A stretch of DNA of 33,573 nt from an uncultured Clostridium sp. (GCA_947648215.1 CANSMW010000020.1:1-33573); one strand, 5' to 3'; shown: positions 1 through 8,059, counted from the first letter of the stretch. Numbers and translations are program-made. The notes: a model not told the origin generated them from the sequence alone.

Positions 1-75
1 GTTTTGTTATCATTCGGAAGGAAATCCGATTTACACAACTTTTACGATAGGCTCCCTCACGCATTTTTTATCATA

Positions 76-234
76 TTATCCTACATGCTGTTCTTTTTCA
101 TTACTATATTTTAATTTCGTTGCCATCCCTCCTCTAATATGTCTTTCTGCTTTATTTTCATCTAATATTTTTCTAACCTCCAACGCTAGACATGGGTTTA
201 TCTTTTGTAATCTTTCACTTACATCCTTGTGTAC
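76..234 (-). pseudogene. spoIIID: SpoIIID, separated 3' part (C-terminal 50 residues)
   Basis: An open frame without its own start codon reads KDVSERLQKINPCLALEVRK, then a segment containing RHIRGGMATKLKY, and stops at 76-78. This is the C-terminal half of SpoIIID, the small helix-turn-helix regulator of mother-cell sporulation genes; the LRGGEATKLKY-type tail is diagnostic of the family. The N-terminal 39 codons lie 15 kb away at 15316-15432. Joining the two at the shared GTACACA gives SKSTVH-KDVSERL and an uninterrupted 89-residue protein, close to the usual length of about 93. It is listed as a gene fragment because it cannot be translated alone here, but the sequence is not decayed and should work after excision of the intervening element. 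I am confident of the identity; use of excision in sporulation is inference. Confidence 0.93.
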
Positions 235-1807
235 TGATGTTACTATTCGTAACGGTAGTATTGATGTCGTTGAAATTACTTATAACAGTTTGTGTACTAC
301 CTATTTCATTTAATAATTTTAATCTTACTTCTACATTAGAATCGCTATCTACTTCAATTACATCTATAATTGTTTTTAGCATTGCATTTGTAATTGTTTT
401 GTTATTTAAAATATCATCTACTGTGCTTATTGTTTTTGTTAATTCTTTTTCTAATACATCTTTTTCTTTTATTTCTGATGTAATTAGTTTTAACTCTCGC
501 TCGTATCTTGCAATATCTTCATTTAATGGATTTGTGTATTTCTTTAATTCTTGTATGTTGATTACTTCGTTTTGAAACATTTCCATATATTTTTGTTTTT
601 TGCTAGTTACCTTCTCTATTTCTTTTAAAAGACTTTCTTCATTTCTTTCATTGTTCTCTCTTAATTTTGTAATATTATCAAACTCTTTTTCTACTGCCTT
701 CATAAAGTTCTTTTTATTTGAAATAATGCTTTTTAGATATTCCTTTATAGCATTTAATAGTTCTTCTTCATCAATAACAGTAGTATTGGGACAATGATTT
801 ACACCCATTGAGTTTCTTCCACTACATACCCATCTTATATATTCTTTGCCATCTTCTGTGTATCTTCTTCTTATTCTTCTAAAGGAATAACCACAATGTT
901 TGCAGTAAATAAGAGTACTAAATACATATTCTGTTTTTTCTCTTTTATTGTTTAGCTTAAATTCATTTGACCTTTGAGCTAGTATATCTTGTGCTCTATT
1001 AAATAATTCATCTGATATGATTCTCATTTCTGGCTTTTCTACTATAATCCATTCTTCTTCTGGTAAATCTTTTCTAGTTCCTGTTATAAAGTCTGTAACT
1101 TCTGATTTTTTATTTGTTACTCTACCAGTATAAATTGGATTTTTAAGCATTCTTACAATAGATGTTTGTACCCATTTTGATTTTGTTTTTTTAGTTCTTA
1201 TACCTCTATCATTTAAGTTCCATGCAATTTTTGTTGTTCCAATTCCTTTATATACATAGCTTTCAAATATTTCTTTTACGATTTTTGCTTCTTCTTCATT
1301 TATTTTTAAAATGTATCTTTCATCTGGAATTTTGTCATAGCCAAAAACAATGTTAGGAACTCGTCCTTTTTTTGCAGTAATGTCTTTTCCAAATTTAACC
1401 CTCTTAGACATATTTGCACTTTCTTGTTGTGCCATTGCTCCTAAAATAGTCAGAATAAATTCAGATCCACCTTCCATGATTTCGCCATTGTTTAAGAAAT
1501 CTACTTCAATTCCATAAGATTTTAATTCCCTTATGCTTTGAAGTAAATCTACTGTATTTCTAGCAAAACGGCTTACATCTTTTACTACTACTTTATCGAA
1601 TTTTTTTGCTTTGGCATCTTGCATCATCTGCTGAAACTCTTTTCTGTGTTTTATTTGCTTTCCAGATATTCCTTCATCTGCATATAGCTTGTACAATTCA
1701 TAGCCATTCTTTTTTGTAAATTCATTAAAAAATTCAATTTGTTTTTCAAATGATTCTACTTGTGATTCTTTTTCTGTTGACACTCTTGCATATGCTGCAA
1801 TTTTCAT
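215..1807 (-). CDS. Large serine recombinase 1, likely integrase/excisionase of the spoIIID element
   Basis: A 530-residue large serine recombinase. The resolvase-type catalytic domain spans about residues 1-145, with nucleophile Ser10 in AYARVSTEKE and the later motif RFARNTVDL. A recombinase domain follows (about 160-270). A zinc ribbon comes next (CKHCGYSFRR with a distal C...HCPN pair, about 305-345), then a coiled-coil region (about 370-460) typical of these enzymes. The gene ends exactly across attL: its last codons, STQGCK, are spoIIID DNA. In the excised circle the frame would instead run through attP and end STHGSNTKER. Position and orientation make it the probable enzyme for this element. 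Just upstream, TTGACA is followed by the inverted repeat TGTTAAAATGTAACA, a possible operator, but I found no convincing -10 box. There is no in-frame CGG. Confidence 0.93.
   Translation of the reverse strand: MKIAAYARVSTEKESQVESFEKQIEFFNEFTKKNGYELYKLYADEGISGKQIKHRKEFQQMMQDAKAKKFDKVVVKDVSRFARNTVDLLQSIRELKSYGIEVDFLNNGEIMEGGSEFILTILGAMAQQESANMSKRVKFGKDITAKKGRVPNIVFGYDKIPDERYILKINEEEAKIVKEIFESYVYKGIGTTKIAWNLNDRGIRTKKTKSKWVQTSIVRMLKNPIYTGRVTNKKSEVTDFITGTRKDLPEEEWIIVEKPEMRIISDELFNRAQDILAQRSNEFKLNNKREKTEYVFSTLIYCKHCGYSFRRIRRRYTEDGKEYIRWVCSGRNSMGVNHCPNTTVIDEEELLNAIKEYLKSIISNKKNFMKAVEKEFDNITKLRENNERNEESLLKEIEKVTSKKQKYMEMFQNEVINIQELKKYTNPLNEDIARYERELKLITSEIKEKDVLEKELTKTISTVDDILNNKTITNAMLKTIIDVIEVDSDSNVEVRLKLLNEIGSTQTVISNFNDINTTVTNSNISTQGCK
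228..234. other. attL core of the spoIIID element
   Basis: The plus strand reads TGTGTAC (minus strand GTACACA), identical to 15315-15321. The match is longer on one side: TACATCCTTGTGTAC here and TACTTCCGTGTGTAC at the right end, 13 of 15 identical. The core lies at the codons STVH of spoIIID and inside the last codons of the adjacent recombinase gene. A short shared core with divergent flanks is what large serine recombinases leave at attL and attR. Confidence 0.85.
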
Positions 1808-1890
1808 AACATCACTACTTTCTATTTATTATTATCTGTAATTTTTGTTTCGTTCTGTTACATTTTAACATGTCAATTGCAAAAAAGCAA

Positions 1891-1928
1891 GAAAAAACTA
1901 CTCTCTTTTTAGAATAGTTTTTTTTAAT
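1891..1928 (-). terminator. Rho-independent terminator after the HEPN-like gene
   Basis: The plus strand AAAAAACTACTCT and AGAATAGTTTTTT form a stem with one mismatch around a short loop, flanked by A and T tracts, so it can act in either direction. It begins about 10 bases after the stop at 1938 and separates the HEPN-like/AlbA_2 pair from recombinase 1. Confidence 0.7.
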
Positions 1929-1937
1929 CTAATTCAA

Positions 1938-2534
1938 TTAGTTTGCTTTACATACTTCATCCATTGTATAAACAAAGTTCTTTCGCAATTCTTTTTCCTT
2001 GCTTTTTAGTTTATTTATATAACTCTTAAAATATTCATTTAATTCATTTTGCATAATAATTAAATCTAAGCTAATTGCTCCATTTTCTAGAACAGTAACT
2101 AATTCAAATAAGTGACATGACAAACCACTCATATTATCTGTTGAACCAGAATGTACTAATCCACATCTAATATCTTCATAAACTTTCTCTGCAAGTTCTT
2201 TTGCATTAGGACCAAATATAAAAAATTCCTTTAAAAAATCTTCAAATCTTTTTTTATTTTGGTGTTTATTTGCTCCATACCTAAATTTAGCCAAAGTATC
2301 AATTAATGAACATTGTAATGTTACAATTGCAAATCCGTATTTAAGCATTTCATATCCACTTTTATTTTCCATAAGTTTATCAATTGCATAAAAATATCTA
2401 CTTTGGATTCTATCAATAAAAATATCAATTGCTTTTTTCCATACATCTTCAGAACTATCTAGTTTAAAATCTAATTCTAAATAATCTTCATAAGTATATT
2501 TTTCTGATATATACGTTGCTGTAGGTAGTTTCAT
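1938..2534 (-). CDS. HEPN-like protein of unknown function, paired with an AlbA_2 protein
   Basis: A soluble 198-residue protein whose family I do not recognise with certainty. Near residue 125 it has EDIRCGLVHSG, which fits the R-x4-H motif of HEPN ribonucleases and HEPN-like helical domains; the surrounding helices (residues 20-130) would suit such a fold. It starts 14 bases after the stop of the AlbA_2 gene behind an AGGAGT ribosome site, so the two are almost certainly co-transcribed. Pairing in a mobile element suggests a defence or toxin role, but only the motif and the context support that. An alternative is a conserved hypothetical helical protein with a chance R-x4-H. There is no in-frame CGG. 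Confidence 0.5.
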   Translation of the reverse strand: MKLPTATYISEKYTYEDYLELDFKLDSSEDVWKKAIDIFIDRIQSRYFYAIDKLMENKSGYEMLKYGFAIVTLQCSLIDTLAKFRYGANKHQNKKRFEDFLKEFFIFGPNAKELAEKVYEDIRCGLVHSGSTDNMSGLSCHLFELVTVLENGAISLDLIIMQNELNEYFKSYINKLKSKEKELRKNFVYTMDEVCKAN

Positions 2535-2548
2535 ATTTTATTACTCCT

Positions 2549-3949
2549 TTATTTATTACTTATATATTTTTGATTTCTATTTTTAGGTTGTTCTGGTATT
2601 GTCATTTTTAATTTTCCATCTTTCAAAAGTGGATTAATATATTTTTCTCTAAAGTTCCTTGCATTCTTATATCCACAATATTCAAGTATTTCTTTTAAAG
2701 TTTTTGCTTCATTACAAAAATCAAGTATAAAATCTTCTTGTGCGTTTCTTGTGCGTTTCTTATGCATTTCTTGTGTGTTTTCTTGTGCATTTTTATTTTC
2801 TCCTGTTAAGTCAAGCAATTCTTCATCAGTCTTTCTATAAAAAATAACCATAAATCCATTTTTTCTAATTTCAAATTTTACTTTTACATCTGCTTTTGCA
2901 CATACTTCTGTAATCCTTCTAAAACCAGAACCCCATTTTTCAATATCTTTTGATAAATATAAAGTATTTGCTATTAATGGATTTCTTGGAATAGATCCTT
3001 CTCCTTTAATAAAATCTTCTGGTTTATATCCTTCTGGAAATTCTCCAGGATTAAATATCTCTACTCTATCTTTATAGATTGCTACTTCATTACTTTTTGG
3101 ATTTTTAAAGTCTCTATGAATAAGTGAATTTATTATTGCTTCTCTTATTGCTTCTAAAGGTATTTCTGGTATTTCAACTCTTTCCATTCCACCACTCTTG
3201 AAATTGACAGGCCATTTTATATTTTTTCTAATATATCCTTCTCCTGTTTCTATTAGTTCAAAAATGTTTCCAAAAACTTGATCTATATCTAAAAAAGTCA
3301 ATTTTGTTTCTGTTGCAAAAATAGCCATTTGCATTTCAAGTTTTGCTTCTTTTGCAAATAGGATATACCCTGCATTTAACAATTCATTATTCTTATTTAC
3401 TAAAGATAATTTTTTTAATATTTCTTCTTTGTTTGTATATGGAAAATTGATTCTTTTTGCTTTTCTACCTTTTTCTATAAACTCTTTTAACAATTCTTCA
3501 TCAATATCATCTATTGTATAATCAGATATTTTGCTTTCCCATTTACCTATTTCGTTTTCATCTTTTAAAATTATTTTTCTTATTTCTTTCATCGAAAGTT
3601 GTCTATCTTCATCTCCAACTCTCATATAAGCTCGTCCAAAAGCTAAATAAGGAATGTCATCTCCTTCAAATTCAACTAATATACAGTCTTTATCATTTAA
3701 TTTAACTCTATTCACAATTGGATATATCTTTGGCTCTATATTTTCAGATATTGCTTTTGAGACTTCTCTTATCGTCTTACTTGATACATCTTGTCCAATG
3801 ATTTCGCCATTATCTTTTATTCCAAAATATATTTTTCCTCCTTGATGCTTATTTAATATTGAAACGATAGAAATTATGCTTTCTTTTAATTCTCCTGTTG
3901 TCTTTTTAAATTCTATCACTTCATTTTCTAAAAAATTTATATTTGCCAT
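2549..3949 (-). CDS. AlbA_2 (Schlafen-type) ATP-binding transcriptional regulator-like protein
   Basis: A 466-residue protein of the RecG-like/Schlafen AlbA_2 family. The N-terminal AlbA_2 domain (about 5-125) has ENEVIEFKKT, the GGKIYFGIKDNGEIIG turn and the conserved run ending in YMRVG. An ATPase C-terminal domain (about 255-375) has REAIINSLIHRDF and VEIFNPGEFPEG. A short winged-helix-like tail ends the protein. Between the last two lies NAQENTQEMHKKRTRNAQED, encoded by an 11-bp direct repeat (2737-2792). The gene has AGGAG before its ATG and a TATAAT box at 3986-3991 without a clear -35. Family members are regulators or parts of phage-defence systems; the role here is unknown. It overlaps no neighbour and leads the HEPN-like gene. 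Confidence 0.85.
   Translation of the reverse strand: MANINFLENEVIEFKKTTGELKESIISIVSILNKHQGGKIYFGIKDNGEIIGQDVSSKTIREVSKAISENIEPKIYPIVNRVKLNDKDCILVEFEGDDIPYLAFGRAYMRVGDEDRQLSMKEIRKIILKDENEIGKWESKISDYTIDDIDEELLKEFIEKGRKAKRINFPYTNKEEILKKLSLVNKNNELLNAGYILFAKEAKLEMQMAIFATETKLTFLDIDQVFGNIFELIETGEGYIRKNIKWPVNFKSGGMERVEIPEIPLEAIREAIINSLIHRDFKNPKSNEVAIYKDRVEIFNPGEFPEGYKPEDFIKGEGSIPRNPLIANTLYLSKDIEKWGSGFRRITEVCAKADVKVKFEIRKNGFMVIFYRKTDEELLDLTGENKNAQENTQEMHKKRTRNAQEDFILDFCNEAKTLKEILEYCGYKNARNFREKYINPLLKDGKLKMTIPEQPKNRNQKYISNK
2737..2792. repeat. 11-bp tandem repeat inside the AlbA_2 gene
   Basis: Five consecutive units on the plus strand: CTTGTGCGTTT twice, CTTATGCATTT, the 12-base CTTGTGTGTTTT, and CTTGTGCATTT. 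Eleven is not a multiple of three, so gain or loss of one unit would shift the reading frame before the C-terminal winged-helix-like domain. The protein reads one unit type in different frames (NAQE, HKKR, TR). Confidence 0.85.
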
Positions 3950-4030
3950 AAAATTATTCTCCTACATAAGTTTCTCTTTGCTCAAATTATAGCATAACTT
4001 ATTTGAAATTTATAGTGTTTTTCTAAATTT

Positions 4031-4225
4031 TTACAATTCAAATTCATCTTCTATTTCTTCGCGAGAATTTTGATAAGTATTTGAATTGTTGTAATCAAAT
4101 TTTATCTTTTTATCATTATCAGCTAGGTTATATGCAAGGCAACCTGCCATAGCTTGTACCATTTGTTCTTCTGTATTAGGATTAATAAATGTAATATTCA
4201 AACTCTTTTTCAAAATTCTCACCAA
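4031..4225 (-). CDS. Small acidic-tailed hypothetical protein
   Basis: A 64-residue reading frame opening with TTG then GTG (NITFINPNTEEQ near residue 10, CLAYNLADNDKK in the middle, acidic end EEIEDEFEL). I do not recognise it. The start is uncertain: GTG at 4222 or TTG at 4225 would have only a weak AAAG-type ribosome site, and an internal TTG is preceded by GGTGAG. It lies 37 bases downstream of the strong promoter at 4266-4294 and upstream of the AlbA_2 gene, so it may be the first gene of that transcript. Small genes of this kind often accompany serine-recombinase elements. Confidence 0.5.
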   Translation of the reverse strand: MVRILKKSLNITFINPNTEEQMVQAMAGCLAYNLADNDKKIKFDYNNSNTYQNSREEIEDEFEL

Positions 4226-4265
4226 CTTTCTTTTAATACTATGTTTTATTTAAAACTTTTAGTAC

Positions 4266-4294
4266 ATTATATGATGAGATTTTGACAGATTCAA
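4266..4294 (-). promoter_or_regulatory. Promoter P1 (TTGAAT-17-TATAAT)
   Basis: On the minus strand TTGAAT (4289-4294) is separated by exactly 17 bases from TATAAT (4266-4271). Upstream of the -35 box is the block GGGAAATAAAACGGAATTGA, repeated almost unchanged at P3 (8119-8147) and partly at P2. It would drive the 64-residue gene and perhaps AlbA_2/HEPN-like. Confidence 0.75.
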
Positions 4295-4561
4295 TTCCGT
4301 TTTATTTCCCTTTTTTCTAATTTCTTTCAAAAATCTTTATATTATTATTTTTCTCCATAAAAAAATCTTTTGCTACAGAACAATCCATTCTTAACCTAAA
4401 TTTTTGAGCTGTTTTCTTTTTGTTAATATGTATTTTAGAAATTTTTTAGAATTTTATTTTTTGTTGCTCTGCTTCTATTATTACGTTTTCTCTAAACAAA
4501 TTAGTTAAGAATGATAATTCCATAATCATGTAGCATCGAATTTCCCCTTTTCTTTAAATTC

Positions 4562-4587
4562 AAAAAAGAACTAAGAAAAATTAGTTT
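4562..4587 (-). terminator. Terminator about 55 bases after promoter P2
   Basis: On the minus strand AAACTAA, a 6-base loop and TTAGTTC form a stem followed by TTTTTT. With P2 it defines a transcript of only about 60 bases. The transcript opens at or near an ATG that could encode a 16-residue lysine/glutamate-rich peptide. P3 has a hairpin in the same place (8060-8091). Confidence 0.6.
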
Positions 4588-4627
4588 TAAATTCTAACTT
4601 TTCTAGCTCTTTCTTTTTCATGCTATC

Positions 4628-4656
4628 ATTATATTATCGCAGTTTTATATAGTCAA
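4628..4656 (-). promoter_or_regulatory. Promoter P2 (TTGACT-17-TATAAT)
   Basis: On the minus strand TTGACT (4651-4656), a 17-base spacer and a perfect TATAAT (4628-4633). The transcript would start near 4621 and meet a terminator hairpin within about 60 bases. Confidence 0.75.
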
Positions 4657-4664
4657 TTCCCTTT

Positions 4665-4694
4665 TTGTTCCCTCTTTTCTATTTTTCATATAAT
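4665..4694 (+). promoter_or_regulatory. Candidate plus-strand promoter of structured RNA A
   Basis: TTGTTC (4665-4670), an 18-base spacer and TATAAT (4689-4694) point to a start near 4701, just before the conserved RNA block. It is divergent from P2. No equally good box is visible in front of RNA B. Confidence 0.45.
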
Positions 4695-4701
4695 TTTGAA
4701 T

Positions 4702-4915
4702 AAGTACACTAAAGAATAGCGGGGTTGAGCCTGTTCACTCGGTGAATTTTTACATCATATTTGCTAAAATTTTTGTTTCTTTATTAACTCTTGAAGGCTT
4801 GTCTTTCAATGTGTATAGGCATTGCGTTAAGCATGATTTCCTGCCCTCATTTTTAATGAGGTATTTTTGGTTTTAATAGTGTTTATGTCTACTTGATTAA
4901 ATATACTTATCCTTA
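4702..4915 (+). ncRNA. Structured RNA A (paralogue of RNA B at 8405-8606)
   Basis: About 200 noncoding bases closely resemble 8405-8606. Shared blocks are AAGAATAGCGGGGTT, the hairpin TTCACTCGGTGAA, a stem at TTGAAGGCTTGTCTTTCAA, a hairpin with loop GTTAA, then CCTGCC and the terminator-like CCTCAT...ATGAGG followed by TATTTTT. Stems are kept while bases change: C-T-T-T-C-A-A here is C-C-T-T-C-A-A in B (G-U to G-C), and the GTTAA-loop stem differs in B by paired changes. The plus orientation is favoured because the last hairpin is followed by T-rich sequence. I do not recognise the RNA family. The block could instead be the 3' untranslated region of the minus-strand kinase-like gene. Confidence 0.6.
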
Positions 4916-4935
4916 AATCCTCTTAATTGAAAAAG

Positions 4936-5012
4936 AATGTGCTTTTAAAATTGAGTCAAGGTTGTGCGACAGCACATGCATTTAACCTTGATTTGATTTT
5001 ATAAAGCACATT
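4936..5012 (-). terminator. Long three-part hairpin after the kinase-like gene
   Basis: Outer arms AATGTGCTTT and AAAGCACATT, middle arms TCAAGGTT and AACCTTGA, and an inner TGTGC-GACA-GCACA form one extended hairpin. On the minus strand it starts 24 bases past the stop at 5037 and is followed by a CTTTTTC tract, so it may end that transcript. It is unusually large for a simple terminator. Confidence 0.55.
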
Positions 5013-5036
5013 AGAATTTACATATAGGATTTAAAA

Positions 5037-5754
5037 TTATCTTTCTATTTCACTACATTCGTCTATTATTGGTTCACTTCCTCTATTTGAATTTAAAATT
5101 GCAGGTCTTCCTTTCCAAAGTGTTCTAAAGTAATTAACTATTCCCCTTATATCACTTCCTACTTTTATTCTACTAATATCAATACTATTTTCCTCTGCTA
5201 TTAATTGAAACCATTCAAGAAGTTTTTCATTGTTCATAAAAGGAGCATTTATTATATATCTATATCCAAATAAATTTGCTCTTCTCCTCCATAATGCTTG
5301 ACTTTTATGTCTTGATTCCATTCTTTCTATAATCTGTTTTTCAGTTCTTCCGAGCTTTCCTTAATTCTTCTATAAAATCTAAATCTGTTACATCTCTTTG
5401 CATGTAAATAGGACAAATCCTACTTTCATATTCTCTACATAATCTAATTAATAATTCTTCATCATCTACTATTACTATAGGTGATTTTCCTTGTTGAAAT
5501 CCCATATCAATATCTCTTTTTTGAAAACCATATACTTTATCATTTTTTCCTGTATATACATAATCCATGTTTTCAACATCTAGAGTCGCACATCCAGGCT
5601 TAATTTCTATTGCATTTTCTTCTCCTGGTCTTAAATCTCTGTCAGAATACTTTTTAATAACTGAAATATCAGCATCATGAGTATTCATTAATAATTTCAT
5701 TAAATGAGTTTTTCCACATCCACTATCTCCATTTAATATAATCAATTTATTCAT
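5037..5754 (-). CDS. Guanylate-kinase-like P-loop protein, decoded through one CGG +1 shift
   Basis: The first frame (to a TGA at 5341-5343) has MNKLIILNGDSGCGKTHL (Walker A), KKYSDRDLRPGE, like the guanylate kinase GMP-binding TTRxPRxGE, and a lid-like region, but stops at about 137 residues. Its codon at 5350-5352 is CGG. Skipping that C gives RKAGRTEKQIIERMESRH and joins the next frame, which ends at 5037. The fused 238-residue protein regains the guanylate kinase C-terminal pattern (RxxxEEEIxxRM followed by YxYxIxN, here FGYRYIINAPF). The start at 5754 (residue 8 of the longest frame) has GGAGA upstream. True guanylate kinase activity is uncertain; it is a divergent relative. The alternative is a real inactivating frameshift, but see the other six CGG cases. 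Confidence 0.7.
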
Positions 5755-5892
5755 TTTAATTTTTTCTCCAATCATTTCTTTTATTCTTTCCTATTAATAT
5801 ATTACCATAAATGATAAAAAAAAGAAAGTGCTTTTCCAAACACTTCCAATTAAGTTTTATCCCTAAACATTCTTATATTTTTTATAATAAAT

Positions 5893-7761
5893 TTATACTA
5901 CTCCGCACACCATATCAACTTCTATCGTTACCTTAATTTTATGATTTTCTATTCTCTTAACCCTATTTTTACCTTTTTTCTCAAAACTAATAAAATCTTC
6001 AAAAGCAATAAATTCAACTATTTTATCTAATTCTTTAGATATAGCACCGAGCAACACTCGACATGGCTCACACATAGGCTGTAGATAGTTTTGGCTTACC
6101 TCGTATGATGACTGTTGATTTTCTTGTTCTTTTTCATCATCTTTGCATTTAATTTCATTGCCACTTTTTAAGATAAATGTTATGACTCTCGGATTTGTTT
6201 CTCCATTACTTCCTTTGTCTCCTATTATAACTTTTTCTATCATTAGTTCAAAAACATCTTTATCAAATTCTGACATAATTTCATTATCTTTAAACAGAGT
6301 TTTAAACTTGTTTAATCCTTGATTTAAACTAATTGAATCTTCTAATTCTATTTGTAAATGCTCTTGTTCTTTTTCTATTTGATTGATTTTATTTTGTAAT
6401 TTTGCTTTCTTTTCTTGTAATGTTTCTAAAGTTATTGTTCCATTTAAGTTTAAATCAATTAACTTGTCTATCTTTTCTTTTAAGATTAGTTTTTCTTCCT
6501 CTAGTTTTTTAATAGAACTTTCATTACTTTCTTCCTGTATGATTTCTTCCATTTCGTTTAAAAATGTTTGTATTAGTTCTTTGTTATAATTGCATAGTAA
6601 TTTATAACTTTCTGTAAATGCTTCTTCTATAATATTTTCTTTCATAGCTTTACAATATGGGCAATTTTCTTTTCCGTGTTTTACAAATTCCATACAATGC
6701 CAAACTGTAATACTATTTTTAGTTCCAGAGTGCCAATTTCTTCTTGTTAATAAACTACCACAAAAGCCACAATATAGTCTACTACTAAAAGGATATTTTC
6801 TACTAAAGTTGCCTTTTCTTCTGCCAGAACCTCGTACTCCTCCTCGTTTTTGTAAAATTTCTTGTGCTTGATTAAACATTCTTTCAGAGATTATTGGCTC
6901 ATGGTGTTCTTGTATGTAATATTGATTTTCTTCTCCCATATTAACTACTCTTCTATGTGAGATTGGATCTGTTGTATATGTTTTTCCTTGTAAGACATCT
7001 CCTTTGTATTTTTCATTTTTTAAGATACCTCTTATAGTTGATTCGTGCCATTTCTTTTTGCCTGTTGGAGTTTTGTATTTCATATTGGTTAGTTCTTTAG
7101 CTATTGTTGTACAACCTACTCCTTGACAGTATCTTTCAAAGATATATGTTACTATTTCTGCTTCTTCATAATTGATTGAGATTTCTTTTGTGTCCTTATC
7201 ATATACATATCCTAAACAACCGTTATATCCAATTAATTCTCCTCTTTTCTGTTTCATCTGCAAGCCCAATTTTACATGAGAAGATATATTTTCGCTTTCT
7301 TGTTGTGCCATTGCACTTAATACTGTTAGCATAATTTCTCCTGATATTTCTAAAGTATTTATTCTCTCTTCTTCAAAATAAATAGCAATTCCTTTTTCTT
7401 TTAGTCCTCTTACATATTTTAAAGTATCTACTGTGTTTCTTCCAAATCTTGATATTGATTTTGTAATTATCATATCAAATTTGCTGTTTGTAGCATCCTG
7501 CATCATTTTCATAAAGCCATCTCTTTTATAGTCTAGTGTTCCTGTTATTCCTTCATCTGCATAAATGCCAACATATTTCCAATCGCTATTACTTTTTATC
7601 TTTTCTTCATAATACTTTAGCTGAGAATTATAACTGTTTATTTGTTCTTCTTTTTCTGTACTTACTCTTGCATAGGCACATACTCTTAAATTTCCTTTTA
7701 TTTCTTCTCCTGTTGTTCTATTAATTCGACCTTTTTTCTTCTCTATAACTTGTACTTTCAA
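5893..7761 (-). CDS. Large serine recombinase 2
   Basis: A 622-residue large serine recombinase. The catalytic domain (about 25-170) has nucleophile Ser34 in CAYARVSTEKE and SRFGRNTVDT. A recombinase domain follows (about 190-300), a zinc ribbon (LYCGFCGSLLTRRNW with HC...CPYC, about 325-370), then a coiled coil (about 400-480). The tail after MCEPCRVLLG reads like a separate module (AFEDFISFEKKGKNRVK) and is similar to the fragment at 11366-11542, so it may be a fused target-gene remnant or a variable tail. It starts with TTG behind GGAAGG. It shares a transcript with the small SHOCT-like gene upstream. Its own attachment sites are not obvious; it may belong to an older element nested inside the spoIIID element. 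Confidence 0.9.
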   Translation of the reverse strand: MKVQVIEKKKGRINRTTGEEIKGNLRVCAYARVSTEKEEQINSYNSQLKYYEEKIKSNSDWKYVGIYADEGITGTLDYKRDGFMKMMQDATNSKFDMIITKSISRFGRNTVDTLKYVRGLKEKGIAIYFEEERINTLEISGEIMLTVLSAMAQQESENISSHVKLGLQMKQKRGELIGYNGCLGYVYDKDTKEISINYEEAEIVTYIFERYCQGVGCTTIAKELTNMKYKTPTGKKKWHESTIRGILKNEKYKGDVLQGKTYTTDPISHRRVVNMGEENQYYIQEHHEPIISERMFNQAQEILQKRGGVRGSGRRKGNFSRKYPFSSRLYCGFCGSLLTRRNWHSGTKNSITVWHCMEFVKHGKENCPYCKAMKENIIEEAFTESYKLLCNYNKELIQTFLNEMEEIIQEESNESSIKKLEEEKLILKEKIDKLIDLNLNGTITLETLQEKKAKLQNKINQIEKEQEHLQIELEDSISLNQGLNKFKTLFKDNEIMSEFDKDVFELMIEKVIIGDKGSNGETNPRVITFILKSGNEIKCKDDEKEQENQQSSYEVSQNYLQPMCEPCRVLLGAISKELDKIVEFIAFEDFISFEKKGKNRVKRIENHKIKVTIEVDMVCGVV

Positions 7762-7828
7762 AATTAACCTTCCTTTCTCAAGTTTAGAGAATCTTTATGT
7801 GCTTATTATACATCAAAAGTTAAATTTT

Positions 7829-8014
7829 TCAAATACCTATATGTGTTAAATTATATTCTTGTAAAATATTTTGCTTTAATTCTAAATATCTTTTTTCTTT
7901 GATTAATCCTGCATTAAATGTTTTGTTTAGTATTGCTATTTTTATACTGCAATTAAAGATATTTTCATTTAGTTTGATGTTTTTCGTATTATCAAAATTG
8001 ATTTCATATAACAT
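7829..8014 (-). CDS. Small SHOCT-like protein upstream of recombinase 2
   Basis: A 61-residue protein. The C-terminal half, LNKTFNAGLIKEKRYLELK, fits the short SHOCT module (a leucine, then GxIxxxEYxxLK) found at the ends of many bacterial proteins and as small stand-alone proteins in mobile elements. It has a good AAGGAGGAG ribosome site 8 bases before ATG and lies 67 bases upstream of recombinase 2, downstream of promoter P3 and its leader hairpin. A role as directionality factor or regulator of the recombinase is only a guess from position. Confidence 0.6.
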   Translation of the reverse strand: MLYEINFDNTKNIKLNENIFNCSIKIAILNKTFNAGLIKEKRYLELKQNILQEYNLTHIGI

Positions 8015-8059
8015 AAAAATTCTCCTCCTTGAATGATTTAAATTTCAAAAAAGGCAACA

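Larger units (their letters stand above)
4226..4711 (-). other. Gene-poor stretch: promoters, one short terminated transcript, degraded frames
   Basis: No confident protein gene. It holds P1, P2 and the terminator at 4562-4587. A 42-codon frame without a start codon runs to the stop at 4317-4319 (it contains KKKTAQKFRLRMDCSVAKDF), and a 27-codon frame (begins MIMELSFLTNLF) lies upstream of it. These look like the remains of a small gene cut up by stops, but I cannot name it. Confidence 0.4.

Noticed and set aside
192..575. Hydrophobic 127-residue frame on the plus strand
   Set aside because: Antisense shadow of recombinase 1; no ribosome site and low-complexity composition.
4702..4915. Group II intron or omega RNA of a TnpB/IscB element
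   Set aside because: No domain V-like hairpin, no reverse transcriptase, TnpB or IscB gene nearby.
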